DNA from: Abyssibacter sp036156195
Lineage (GTDB): Bacteria; Pseudomonadota; Gammaproteobacteria; Nevskiales; OUC007
Assembly (NCBI GenBank): GCA_036156195.1
Contig: JAYZUZ010000016.1
Span: forward strand, 168,146-232,145
Length of the DNA: 64,000 nucleotides
Reading direction: 5' to 3'
The notes beneath the pieces were generated by a model, which ran no database searches, was not told the origin of the DNA, and was given only the letters and a program-made list of their open reading frames with translations. Shown here one piece after another: positions 46,042 to 54,299 of the stretch. The first letter of the stretch is position 1, and every line of letters begins with the position of its first letter. A program made the position numbers and the translations under genes.

Positions 46042-47730
46042 TCAGCCTCCCGACGCCGGATCAGACGGCGTGCCTTCGCAAATCGTCAGTCCGAGGCCGC
46101 CGCCGGCGCAGAGCGCATCGCGCAGCGCCCGCTCGACCAGAATCGGGCCGGCCAGCACCTCGATGGGCGTGGAATCCAGGGCGTAGACCAGATCGGTGAA
46201 CAACAGCATCTGCCGATGCATGAGTTCACCGTCCACCATGTCATCCACAGTCAGCCCAGTCGTGAAGAGCGTCCAAGGGCCGGTGATGAATGCCAGCGTG
46301 GGGATGAGATGCTTGTGATACGGCCCGCCTTCGCCACCAAAACTCTGGTGCATGGGGACGTGCAGGCCCGGGATGTCGGCGCCGCGCAATGCGATCGACC
46401 GCTCCAGATCATGGGTGATGACCGTGTGTTGCAAGGCCTGGATGAGGCCAGGCGATTCGCTGACAAAGAAGCTGTTCGGCTCGTGGTACGGCCCACGCAC
46501 CAGTTCCATGCCAGGGCCACCGTCGCTGCGCGGCTGGGCCTCGATGCCATAAGCGCCAAGATGCTCGATGACGATGACCGCCGCGACCGTCCCGTCTTCA
46601 AACCCCTGATCCAGTCGCCGGGCATACTGCTCCGAGCTGCCATCGCGAGCGGGCGGGACCAGGTGTTGATGCAGATGCGCCGTGGTGAAGGCGAACTCCA
46701 GCGTCCGCGGCCGGCAGGCGGTCTCGAACTGGGCAAAGTAGTCGGCCATCTCGATCATGGCCGGTGGCCCGTTGTCCCACAGCGCATTCACCCCGTCGGT
46801 ATGACTGGTGATCACGATGCGCTCGTCGCTAACACCCGGCAGCGTCGCGATCAGCATGCGCGTGGTCGCCGGCACCACCTCAGCCTCCAAGGTCAGGCGT
46901 GCGCGACGGCCCGTCTCTGCGGCTTCGCGCAAAACGACACCTTCATCTGCACCGATGTAAAGCCCCGGCAGTGTCCAGCGCAGACCCTCATAAGGTGCAT
47001 ACACCTCGGGGACCTGTTCATGCGGAAAGTTGTGGACAAAGACAACACCAAGCGCGCCCTGGGCCTGCGCCTCGTCGGCGTGGAAACCCAGTTCGCCCAA
47101 CGCCTCGAGTTCAAGACTATCGGTGACCTGCTGGGCCAGTGTCGTGTCTGGATCGTAGGTAAACCATTGCAACGCCGTAATCGCGGCATAGGGCACGCTG
47201 CTGATGGGAATGTCGGTGACGACAATCGCCCCGTCGACCTGATGATCTGCGACCTCTTCCAGGTTCGGCACGTAGACCAGGGGTGCTTCCAAGCCCGTCG
47301 CCGTGGCTGCGTAGGGCAGATGACCCGCCACGGGGACCGACTGGAAACGGCCGGTCGCATCTTCGACCGCGAGTGTGGTTTCCGTGGCTGTCCACCGGTC
47401 GATGCTGTACGGCACCGATTCGATGGTTAGCCCTGGGAGCGCCTGCAACTGGGTCTCCAGCCAACTCACGTAGTCCTGGTGCTGGGGGCTGGCCGTGGTG
47501 CGCTTGCCGAAGGAATCCATGCGCCGGTTCAGTTCCAGCAGCCGCTCGGCACTGGCGAAGGACTCCGCGCTCACGGTGGTTTCGCAGTCGCTGCGTAACT
47601 GTCCGGTGGGTTCATCGGACGCGCTGTTCTGAGTCGAACCGCAGGCCGCAAGCCCGACCGTCAGGGTCAGTCCGGCCAGACAGCGGCCAAGGGATCGCAC
47701 GGCCAGGCCGGAGGCGAGTCTTGCAGTCAT
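46042..47730 (-). CDS. M28-peptidase-like lipoprotein with PA domain and altered active site
   Basis: ATG 47728-47730 after AGGAGG gives 562 residues with a clear lipobox (VGLAAC-G). Residues about 140-300 include a protease-associated (PA) type region (APLVYVPNLEEVADHQVDGA). The M28 fold signature is at His310-x-Asp312 (VITSHTDG) with Asp319-Asn (LWDNGPPAMIEMA). Where classic M28 enzymes have the catalytic Glu-Glu pair, this protein reads FTTAHLHQHL, so ordinary aminopeptidase activity is doubtful. It is first in the glycosidase operon, behind a palindrome and a TATATT box. Confidence 0.78.
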   Translation of the reverse strand: MTARLASGLAVRSLGRCLAGLTLTVGLAACGSTQNSASDEPTGQLRSDCETTVSAESFASAERLLELNRRMDSFGKRTTASPQHQDYVSWLETQLQALPGLTIESVPYSIDRWTATETTLAVEDATGRFQSVPVAGHLPYAATATGLEAPLVYVPNLEEVADHQVDGAIVVTDIPISSVPYAAITALQWFTYDPDTTLAQQVTDSLELEALGELGFHADEAQAQGALGVVFVHNFPHEQVPEVYAPYEGLRWTLPGLYIGADEGVVLREAAETGRRARLTLEAEVVPATTRMLIATLPGVSDERIVITSHTDGVNALWDNGPPAMIEMADYFAQFETACRPRTLEFAFTTAHLHQHLVPPARDGSSEQYARRLDQGFEDGTVAAVIVIEHLGAYGIEAQPRSDGGPGMELVRGPYHEPNSFFVSESPGLIQALQHTVITHDLERSIALRGADIPGLHVPMHQSFGGEGGPYHKHLIPTLAFITGPWTLFTTGLTVDDMVDGELMHRQMLLFTDLVYALDSTPIEVLAGPILVERALRDALCAGGGLGLTICEGTPSDPASGG

Positions 47731-47772
47731 GTTGTTGCTCCTCCTGCCCTCTTTGCGGGGCAGCATTAATAT

Positions 47773-47786
47773 AAACCCGTGAGTTT
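47773..47786. promoter_or_regulatory. TetR-type operator before the glycosidase operon
   Basis: AAACCCGTGAGTTT has AAAC/GTTT arms and lies 43 bases upstream of the M28-like gene. It abuts TATATT (minus strand, 47768-47773), which could be the -10 box. It shares its pattern with the palindrome at 48567-48580 on the other side of the TetR gene. Confidence 0.62.
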
Positions 47787-47840
47787 CTTTAAAGCGCGCA
47801 GTGCTGTACTGCCCACGCGCTTTGCTCATCGGGTTTGGTG

Positions 47841-48515
47841 TTAAGTGGGGCGGACCCGCCCCTGGGCATCGACCAGTCGCTGGAAGTTGTCGACTAAGCC
47901 GGGGGCCAGGTCCGGCAGTTCCCGGACGCCCCCTTCCAGAATCCGCAGGCGCACGCACTCGTCGATTCCGCCGACCGCAATGCGGTACGCCTCGTCGGGC
48001 AGCAGCGACCAGATACCTGCCGGGCCAACCGCCTCAGCCACCATGGCGCGCATGTCCTGCTCGAAGGCCTCGAGCACCCTGCGGCGCTGGCGCAGCAAGC
48101 GCTCACCACAGGTCAGCACCTCGACCAGCAGCGCCCGCGTACGCTCCGGGTGCGCCTGCAGAATCGTCAAATAGCGCGTCACGCTGGCCTCGTACTGCCG
48201 CAGGGCGTCTCCTGCTTCCGCCGCCCGCGCCTTGCGCATCTCATCCAGCAGAAAGGTCGAAAACGCCTCGTAGGCCGACAAGAAGCAGTGCTCCTTGTCC
48301 CGGAAGTGGGCGTAGAAGGTCTTCTTGGAGACGTCCGCACCATTTGAAATATGCGCGATGGTTGTGCCCGCGTACCCACGCTCGCCGACGACCTGAGTGA
48401 TGGACAGCAGCAGCCGCATCCGCTGCGAGGCGGCGACTTCTTCACGCGTCATGCCGTGACGCCCGGGACGCAAGGGTCCCGGCGCCTCGAACAGGGGCTG
48501 GTTGGACTTGGGCAT
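47841..48515 (-). CDS. TetR family regulator of the hydrolase island
   Basis: ATG 48513-48515 after GGAG gives 224 residues. The helix-turn-helix is AHISNGADVSKKTFYAHFRD, preceded by SITQVVGERGYAGTT, as in other TetR proteins. The C-terminal ligand domain is longer than average. It lies between the glycosidase operon (same strand, starting 110 bases downstream) and the divergent esterase gene. Both of those promoters carry the same AAAC-N6-GTTT palindrome, so this protein probably represses itself, the esterase and the operon until an inducer binds. Confidence 0.88.
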   Translation of the reverse strand: MPKSNQPLFEAPGPLRPGRHGMTREEVAASQRMRLLLSITQVVGERGYAGTTIAHISNGADVSKKTFYAHFRDKEHCFLSAYEAFSTFLLDEMRKARAAEAGDALRQYEASVTRYLTILQAHPERTRALLVEVLTCGERLLRQRRRVLEAFEQDMRAMVAEAVGPAGIWSLLPDEAYRIAVGGIDECVRLRILEGGVRELPDLAPGLVDNFQRLVDAQGRVRPT

Positions 48516-48560
48516 GGTCTCCTGCACTCACTTGCAACCGTCTTGTCTGACGGCCTAGTC

Positions 48561-48586
48561 TTTTAGAAACCATAAGGTTTTTAAAA
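48561..48586. promoter_or_regulatory. Operator palindrome in the TetR/esterase divergent promoter
   Basis: The core AAACCATAAGGTTT (48567-48580) has perfect AAACC/GGTTT arms. Flanking TTTTA and TAAAA extend it to a 26-base imperfect dyad. It lies 45 bases from the TetR start and 30 from the esterase start, as expected of an autoregulated TetR operator. Confidence 0.7.
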
Positions 48587-48615
48587 GGAGCGCGCAAGCG
48601 CCGGAGGAGACGAAC

Positions 48616-50058
48616 ATGACCAGATCGCGACGAGCGGCGGGCTGGGCGGCATGCTGTGGGGCCGCCTTGCTGGCGGCGGCCTGTACGGATGGCGGCCCAT
48701 CACAAGAAACCACGCGTTACGCACTGACCGCGGCCCCTCTGCCCGCCGGCGGACAGCGCACGCCCGGCTGTGTTCCGGCCGAAGCTCCTGTCGCCGGTTA
48801 CGCATTTGTCGGCCAGACCTTGGTCGGAGACCGCTCCTGGGAAATCGAGCTGGCCTCCACCTCGATGCAGCGCAACGAATCCATCCTGGTCACGCTGCCC
48901 GATGGCTATGACGCCAGCGGCGATACGCGCTACCCCGTCCTGCTGCTGTTCCACGGTTCGATGGGTGACCACAGGGATTACCTCAGCCACCAGCTGGAGA
49001 ACCTGACGGAAGATCTGGCGCTGATCGTCGTCACACCCAACGGCGGCCCCGAGGGTTCCTACGCTGACTGGTATGGCCGGTCTCCCGCCCAGACTGCACC
49101 AGCTCCCGCCTGGGAAACTTTTCATCTACAGGAGGTGGTCCCCTTCATACGCGAGCGCTTTGCCGTTCGCCTGGATCGCGCGGGCTGGGCCACCGCTGGC
49201 CTGAGTGCCGGCGGCAACGCCGCCATCAAGTACCTGGCAGCCAATCCCCAGCTCGCACGTGCCGCAGGCTCATTCTCAGGTGCGCTGGACACGACGCTGG
49301 AATACCCCTACTACCCGACCCTCCAAACCGTGCTTGGCGCCCCGTCACTCGTGCCGACACAAGGCCCGACCGATCTTTGCCGCTGGGGCGATCCATTTCT
49401 GCAGAAGGCCTGGTGGTTTGGCGACGTTCCGGCGCATCACGCGGAAAATCTCTCCGCCCATGCGCTCTGGATCATGAGCGGTGACGGCAGGCCTGGCCCG
49501 CATGACCTGGCGGCCCAGTTCGACCCGGTCGAAACCCACACCTATTGGATGACGCAGTCCTTTCTCGATGCCCTGGCCTGGGAGGGTCTGACGCCCGCTC
49601 ACACGCAATTCGGCCCGGGCACCCACGCCTGGCCCTACTGGGAGGAGGCGCTGGCCGACTACCTCGACTGGCTGATGCCGATGTTCGAGCAGCCGGCGCC
49701 ACAACCTGCACGCTTCGACTACCGGTCAACACGCGCCAATTTCACAGCCTGGGACTGGTCGTTTGCGGTCACACGACCCATCAAGGCCTTTGTCTATCTG
49801 GAGTCCGTATCGACAGCCGGCTTCGACGCAATCGGACATGGCGAGCTACAGGTGCTCACAGCACCGGTGGCGGCCCCGAACACTGCGGTACGCGTTGCCG
49901 TCGACGACACAGACAGTGTCCACTACACAGATCAGGATGGACGCCTGCGGCTGGATGTGACGCTGGGGCCGGCACCGGACGATCACCAGCAGGACTTCCC
50001 TTCTGACCCGCCCGCACAGTGGCCCCGCATCGCTGTCCGGTTCACAGCCCAGCGCTAA
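48616..50058 (+). CDS. Esterase lipoprotein, antigen 85/esterase D-like
   Basis: The product has 480 residues with lipoprotein signal GAALLAAAC-T. The alpha/beta hydrolase core has LPDGYDASGDTRYPVLLLFH and nucleophile Ser197 (TAGLSAGGNAAI). The His region GTHAWPYWEEAL is like that of antigen 85 mycolyltransferases (GTHSWEYW). Residues about 360-480 form an extra beta domain (DYRSTRANFTAWDWSFAVTR) that I otherwise associate with actinobacterial esterases of this type. It probably cleaves acyl esters at the cell envelope. It is divergent from the TetR gene with a shared operator and is thus likely co-regulated with the glycosidase operon. Confidence 0.87.
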   Translation: MTRSRRAAGWAACCGAALLAAACTDGGPSQETTRYALTAAPLPAGGQRTPGCVPAEAPVAGYAFVGQTLVGDRSWEIELASTSMQRNESILVTLPDGYDASGDTRYPVLLLFHGSMGDHRDYLSHQLENLTEDLALIVVTPNGGPEGSYADWYGRSPAQTAPAPAWETFHLQEVVPFIRERFAVRLDRAGWATAGLSAGGNAAIKYLAANPQLARAAGSFSGALDTTLEYPYYPTLQTVLGAPSLVPTQGPTDLCRWGDPFLQKAWWFGDVPAHHAENLSAHALWIMSGDGRPGPHDLAAQFDPVETHTYWMTQSFLDALAWEGLTPAHTQFGPGTHAWPYWEEALADYLDWLMPMFEQPAPQPARFDYRSTRANFTAWDWSFAVTRPIKAFVYLESVSTAGFDAIGHGELQVLTAPVAAPNTAVRVAVDDTDSVHYTDQDGRLRLDVTLGPAPDDHQQDFPSDPPAQWPRIAVRFTAQR

Positions 50059-50184
50059 CGCGCATCACTCTGCGCCGCGCACCGGCTGCAATCCGAACGT
50101 CACCCAAGACCGTTAAGCTTGCGGTGAACAAGAACTCCACGCCGGGGCCGTCAGCGTACGCCCTGCGCTCTACGGTCTAACGCG

Positions 50185-52932
50185 ATGAATCGAATCCTCC
50201 CCTACCTGCCGCTGGCTGCACTCACTCTGCTCGTCGCCTGTGACGGCAGCGACCCGACGCCCGATCGGGCCACGAATCAACCGCCCAGCGTCTCGTTGTT
50301 CGGCCCGACCCAGGTTCTCGAAGGGGAGACCGTGACGCTGCGTGCCGAGGCCACGGACGCAGATGGCAGCATTGAGCAATTGCTGTGGCGGGCCGCAGGC
50401 GGGACCGCCTCCCCGGTCGATGCACAGGCTGACGGAACGCTTTACCGCTTCACGGCGCCAGACGTCCAGACGCAGTCCACCATCGTGATCGAAGTTGAAG
50501 CCGTTGATGATGCCGGGGACAGTGCACAGAGCTCTCTCAGCATCAGCGTGCTGGATCGCGGCGACGCCACACAGGCACCGGTGGTCTCTGCCGGCGAAGA
50601 CCAGCAGGCGGATGAGGGCGTGGATCTGGAATTATTCGGCAGCGCGACGGCGCGTGGCGGTCGCTCGATTCGGCGCCTGCGCTGGGAACAAGTCGCCGGA
50701 CCCAGTGCCTTGATCAGCGCCCCCACCGACCAGAATCGTCTACGTCTGACCACCCCACAGGTCGATCGTAGCCAGCGCCTGACATTCCGGTTCACGGCAG
50801 AGGATTCCAGTGGCTTCGAGGGACAGGACACGGTCGACATCGAGGTCTTCGATGTCATTGCCAATGCGCTGCCCATGGTCGACGCCGGCGATGACCAGAC
50901 CGTTGATGCCCGCACGACAGTCACGCTGGGTGGCACGGCCACCGACCCCGACGGCACCGTTGTCAGCGTGCAGTGGCGCACCTTGTTCGAACAACCCGCA
51001 GTCACGCTCGAAGCGGCTGACACACTGGAGGCTCGATTTGTCGCACCCGCTGTCGCCGAACAGACGGCACTTGGCTTTGCGCTGATCGCCACCGACGATG
51101 CGGGCGCCCAGTCAGAGGACCAGGTCACTATCCACGTAATCCCTGTGGCGAATGCTGCGCCCAGCATCGAGGACGCCCTCGCTGACCCCAGCGTTGGCTA
51201 TGAAGGCGAGGACATTCTGCTCTCAGCCAGCGTCACCGACCCGGACGCTGACCCGCTGACCCTGACCTGGGAACAGATCGCTGGCGAGGCGCCGAATGTC
51301 GCCATTCGCGATGCGGACTCAAGCCAGGCAGGCATCCGCTTGCCGGCGCTGGATGGGGAGACCCGATTCCGGTTCCGGATCTCAGCCAGCGATGGCCTCG
51401 CCAGCGCGTCCCGCGAAGTGGAACTGCCGGCGATGCGCCGCGAAGCGCCCCCGCCGGACCCGCTGTCCTGCCTTAGCAACCCGCTGCAGCGTGGCTGCCC
51501 ACTGGGCCCGGCCGCAGACCTTTTGAACCCCGCTGATTTCGCACTGTGCCTGAGCGGGCCGACCACGCCCGGCTGCCCATTCTCTGAACTCATCCTCACG
51601 GATCCTGATCTGCTGGCCTGCGTGGGCCAGCAAGCCACCGAAGCCTGTACGGCGCTGATCGGCAATCTCGTGGACCCCAGCTATCTGCTAGAGCGCATTC
51701 CTCCAGATGAGCCGACCACGGCCTGCAACCCGCTGTATGAGGATGGCGGCTTTGAGCACTACGTCGGTGCCGTACACGAACACACGGGCTACTCCGATGG
51801 CACGATCAACACCCGGCCGGCCGATGTCTTTGCGCAGGTCGCTGAACGGGGCTTTGATTTCGCCATTAGCACCGAGCATTCGGACAACACCCATCTGCCT
51901 CTGACGGTGACCGGCGACTGTGCCTCCGAGCTGCTGCTTGAGTGCCTCATCGCCGATGATGATGACCCGCTGAACTCACTGATGAAGTGGCAAGCCACGG
52001 CGGATCAGGTCGACGCGGCCACCACGGCCGATTTCACCGCCATCCGCGGATTCGAATGGACATCCGACCGATTCGGCCACATCAACGTGCTGTTTTCGGA
52101 GCACGTCATCAATGCCAAGACCACACCCGGCTACGCCGTCTCCATGCTCGATTTCTGGCAATGGCTGATGTACCCGGCGCAGTTCGGCGGCGGAGACGAT
52201 GCCTTGATCAGCTTTAATCACCCCGGCCGCGAGGACGACATCGAGAGCTTTGTGAATGAGATCGGTGGCAGTGACCCCGCCTACGCGTTCAACGGCTTGC
52301 GGCATGTGCCCGGCGTAGACAAGCGTGCAGTCGGCCTCGAAGTCTTCGGGAAGGGGTCGGAGTACGATTCTGGGGGGCCGAACGGCTCCTGGCTTGCCCA
52401 TGCCCTCGACCAGGGCTGGCATGTCGGCGCTGTCAGCTCCGAGGATCATCACGGCACAGACTGGGGAGCCAGCAGCCTGCCCAAAACAGTGCTCATCGCC
52501 CGCTCGCGCGACCGGCTTGACCTCAAGGAAGCCCTGCTGGCCCGACGCATGTACGCCACAGCCCAGCACTACAACGACGTACGCATTGATTACCGCATCG
52601 ATGGCGCACCCATGGGCTCGCGCCTGCGGCGAGCCAGTGGCAGCCGCCTCACGCTCACGGCCACGGTGGCCCGAGGCGGCGCGCCGCTGCCCGCACACAT
52701 CGAATTGGTCACGGCCGGCAACACGGTGCTGGAGACGCACAGCACCGCGCAGCTGTCGACACAGGTTACTGTCGGGGATGCAGAATCCTATGTCTTCCTG
52801 CGGATCCGGGATCTGGACAGCGGCCGACCGATTGCCTTCTCCAGCCCTATCTGGATGCTGCCGGGAGATGCGCCTCTACCTGCCTGCGCCGGGCCACGCC
52901 AAGCGTCGCAGACGGGCATCGATATCCGCTGA
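50185..52932 (+). CDS. Lipoprotein with PKD-like repeats and a PHP (CehA/McbA-type) metallohydrolase domain
   Basis: The product has 915 residues with lipoprotein signal (LTLLVAC-D). Four PKD/Ig-like domains fill residues about 30-410 (VDAGDDQTVDARTTVTLGGT is typical). A Cys-rich linker follows (about 420-510: CLSNPLQRGCPLG, ACVGQQATEAC). The PHP domain starts near 525 with GAVHEHTGYSDG (His531, His533), ISTEHSDN and later FNHPG and AVSSEDHHG, which supply metal ligands. The CehA/McbA branch includes carbaryl hydrolase-like enzymes and other phosphoester or ester hydrolases. The PKD repeats probably hold the enzyme away from the outer membrane. It stands alone between two promoter regions; the substrate is unknown. 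Confidence 0.87.
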   Translation: MNRILPYLPLAALTLLVACDGSDPTPDRATNQPPSVSLFGPTQVLEGETVTLRAEATDADGSIEQLLWRAAGGTASPVDAQADGTLYRFTAPDVQTQSTIVIEVEAVDDAGDSAQSSLSISVLDRGDATQAPVVSAGEDQQADEGVDLELFGSATARGGRSIRRLRWEQVAGPSALISAPTDQNRLRLTTPQVDRSQRLTFRFTAEDSSGFEGQDTVDIEVFDVIANALPMVDAGDDQTVDARTTVTLGGTATDPDGTVVSVQWRTLFEQPAVTLEAADTLEARFVAPAVAEQTALGFALIATDDAGAQSEDQVTIHVIPVANAAPSIEDALADPSVGYEGEDILLSASVTDPDADPLTLTWEQIAGEAPNVAIRDADSSQAGIRLPALDGETRFRFRISASDGLASASREVELPAMRREAPPPDPLSCLSNPLQRGCPLGPAADLLNPADFALCLSGPTTPGCPFSELILTDPDLLACVGQQATEACTALIGNLVDPSYLLERIPPDEPTTACNPLYEDGGFEHYVGAVHEHTGYSDGTINTRPADVFAQVAERGFDFAISTEHSDNTHLPLTVTGDCASELLLECLIADDDDPLNSLMKWQATADQVDAATTADFTAIRGFEWTSDRFGHINVLFSEHVINAKTTPGYAVSMLDFWQWLMYPAQFGGGDDALISFNHPGREDDIESFVNEIGGSDPAYAFNGLRHVPGVDKRAVGLEVFGKGSEYDSGGPNGSWLAHALDQGWHVGAVSSEDHHGTDWGASSLPKTVLIARSRDRLDLKEALLARRMYATAQHYNDVRIDYRIDGAPMGSRLRRASGSRLTLTATVARGGAPLPAHIELVTAGNTVLETHSTAQLSTQVTVGDAESYVFLRIRDLDSGRPIAFSSPIWMLPGDAPLPACAGPRQASQTGIDIR

Positions 52933-52969
52933 GGACGGCCACACCCGACTCCGGAGGCGGAACGGTCGG

Positions 52970-54289
52970 CTAACCGAAGATATCGAGATCCTCGGCATCC
53001 AGCGGGTAGGCACGAACAATGGAGTTGTCCGCCACGCCAGCCAGACGCCGGGCGGCCCGGTGCACATGGGCAAACCGCAGCCGCAGACCGCCCTCGTCGG
53101 TCGGCTGCAACGTGGTCGGATCGATGCGCTGTTCGCTAAAATCGGCATCTGTCCCGCCGACGACGCGCCCCCCGGCCACGCCCGCGCCGAAGGCCATCAG
53201 ACTCGTGGCATTCCAGTGGTCCTTGCCCTGACCGTCGTTGTAAAACGGGGTGCGGCCAAAGTCGGAACCCACAAACACCGTGGTGCGATCTGCGATCCCC
53301 GCATCGCGAATGCTGCGCCATAAGTGGTGCACGCCATCGATGAGTACAGCCATGCGGTAGGTAGCGTCGCGATCATGGTTGCCGTGGGTATCAAACCCGC
53401 CTGTCGTCAGGTTGGCGCAGACGGCGACCTGCGCCTGGAACGCGGCCACGGCCAATTCCGCCTGTCCGCGCAGGCCGTTGGATACCTCACCGGGCAAGTA
53501 GTCGATCAGTCGTGAAAGACTGCCGTCACCACCCTGAACCGTGAACAAGGCATTGGCCGCCGCTCGCCGCATGGGCAGGCCGGATTGCTGCGCCAGTGTC
53601 GCCATGCGGTCTGCGCGGGCCCGCGCAATTGCGGCGTCCACGGCGTCGGGCAGCATGTAGGTCTGTTCGTTGTCGAGATTGGCGTCGCCGCTGGTGTTGG
53701 ATCGGTTCGGGTACGACAGCTCGCGAAACACGCTGGTCCCTGATAGCCGGGTGGGCGCGATATGCCCATTGGCGTAGTCGTAACCTCCGTTACTGACAAA
53801 TGCCAGCGGACTCTCGGGCGCCTGGGCCTGGGCGATCAGTGCCGCCAGTGCCGGCTGATTCTGGGCGTCCGACCCGCTCCAGACCGTGCGCGATCCGGTG
53901 TCGTGATTATTGGTTTCGGTATCGATGCCATTGATGACCAACAGCTCTGGCCCAACCTCCTGAAAAAACGCATCAAAACTGTTGATAGGATTGTCGTCAC
54001 GTAGCGTCGAGGTCGCCAGCTCGGGATCTGGAAACGGCGCATAGCGAATGCCGGTACCGCCGACACGGCCGATATCATCGGCCCGATAGTGGTTGACCGG
54101 CCCCCGCCCATCAGCTCGCTCGGCATGCCCCTTTGGGTCGCAGAGACTGGTCGGATCCCAACCACCACCAGCATTGACGAAGACAAAGTGCCGGCTGGGT
54201 GCTGACTGGGCCCGCGCGGTGGAGCCCAGCGGGGCGACTGTCGCCAGCCCAGCCGAGGCCATGAGTTGCAAGAGGTCGCGTCGATTCAT
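52970..54289 (-). CDS. DUF1501 family exported protein
   Basis: The product has 439 residues. The N terminus MNRRDLLQLMASAGLATVAP has a short twin-Arg-like signal as in other DUF1501 proteins, which usually leave by the Tat route. The sulfatase-like fold of the family is suggested by GFDTHGNHDRD and SDFGRTPFYNDGQGKDHW near residues 300-370. DUF1501 genes are regularly paired with cytochrome-type or DUF1800 genes. Here the partner at 54300-56570 ends 10 bases before this start. The biochemical role of the pair is not known. Confidence 0.9.
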   Translation of the reverse strand: MNRRDLLQLMASAGLATVAPLGSTARAQSAPSRHFVFVNAGGGWDPTSLCDPKGHAERADGRGPVNHYRADDIGRVGGTGIRYAPFPDPELATSTLRDDNPINSFDAFFQEVGPELLVINGIDTETNNHDTGSRTVWSGSDAQNQPALAALIAQAQAPESPLAFVSNGGYDYANGHIAPTRLSGTSVFRELSYPNRSNTSGDANLDNEQTYMLPDAVDAAIARARADRMATLAQQSGLPMRRAAANALFTVQGGDGSLSRLIDYLPGEVSNGLRGQAELAVAAFQAQVAVCANLTTGGFDTHGNHDRDATYRMAVLIDGVHHLWRSIRDAGIADRTTVFVGSDFGRTPFYNDGQGKDHWNATSLMAFGAGVAGGRVVGGTDADFSEQRIDPTTLQPTDEGGLRLRFAHVHRAARRLAGVADNSIVRAYPLDAEDLDIFG

Positions 54290-54299
54290 AATGCCGGCC

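Noticed and set aside
45105..47430. Two long rightward frames opposite the GH3 and M28-like genes
   Set aside because: They are antisense to genes with intact catalytic motifs and operon spacing; the products are Arg/His/Gln-rich with no family resemblance.
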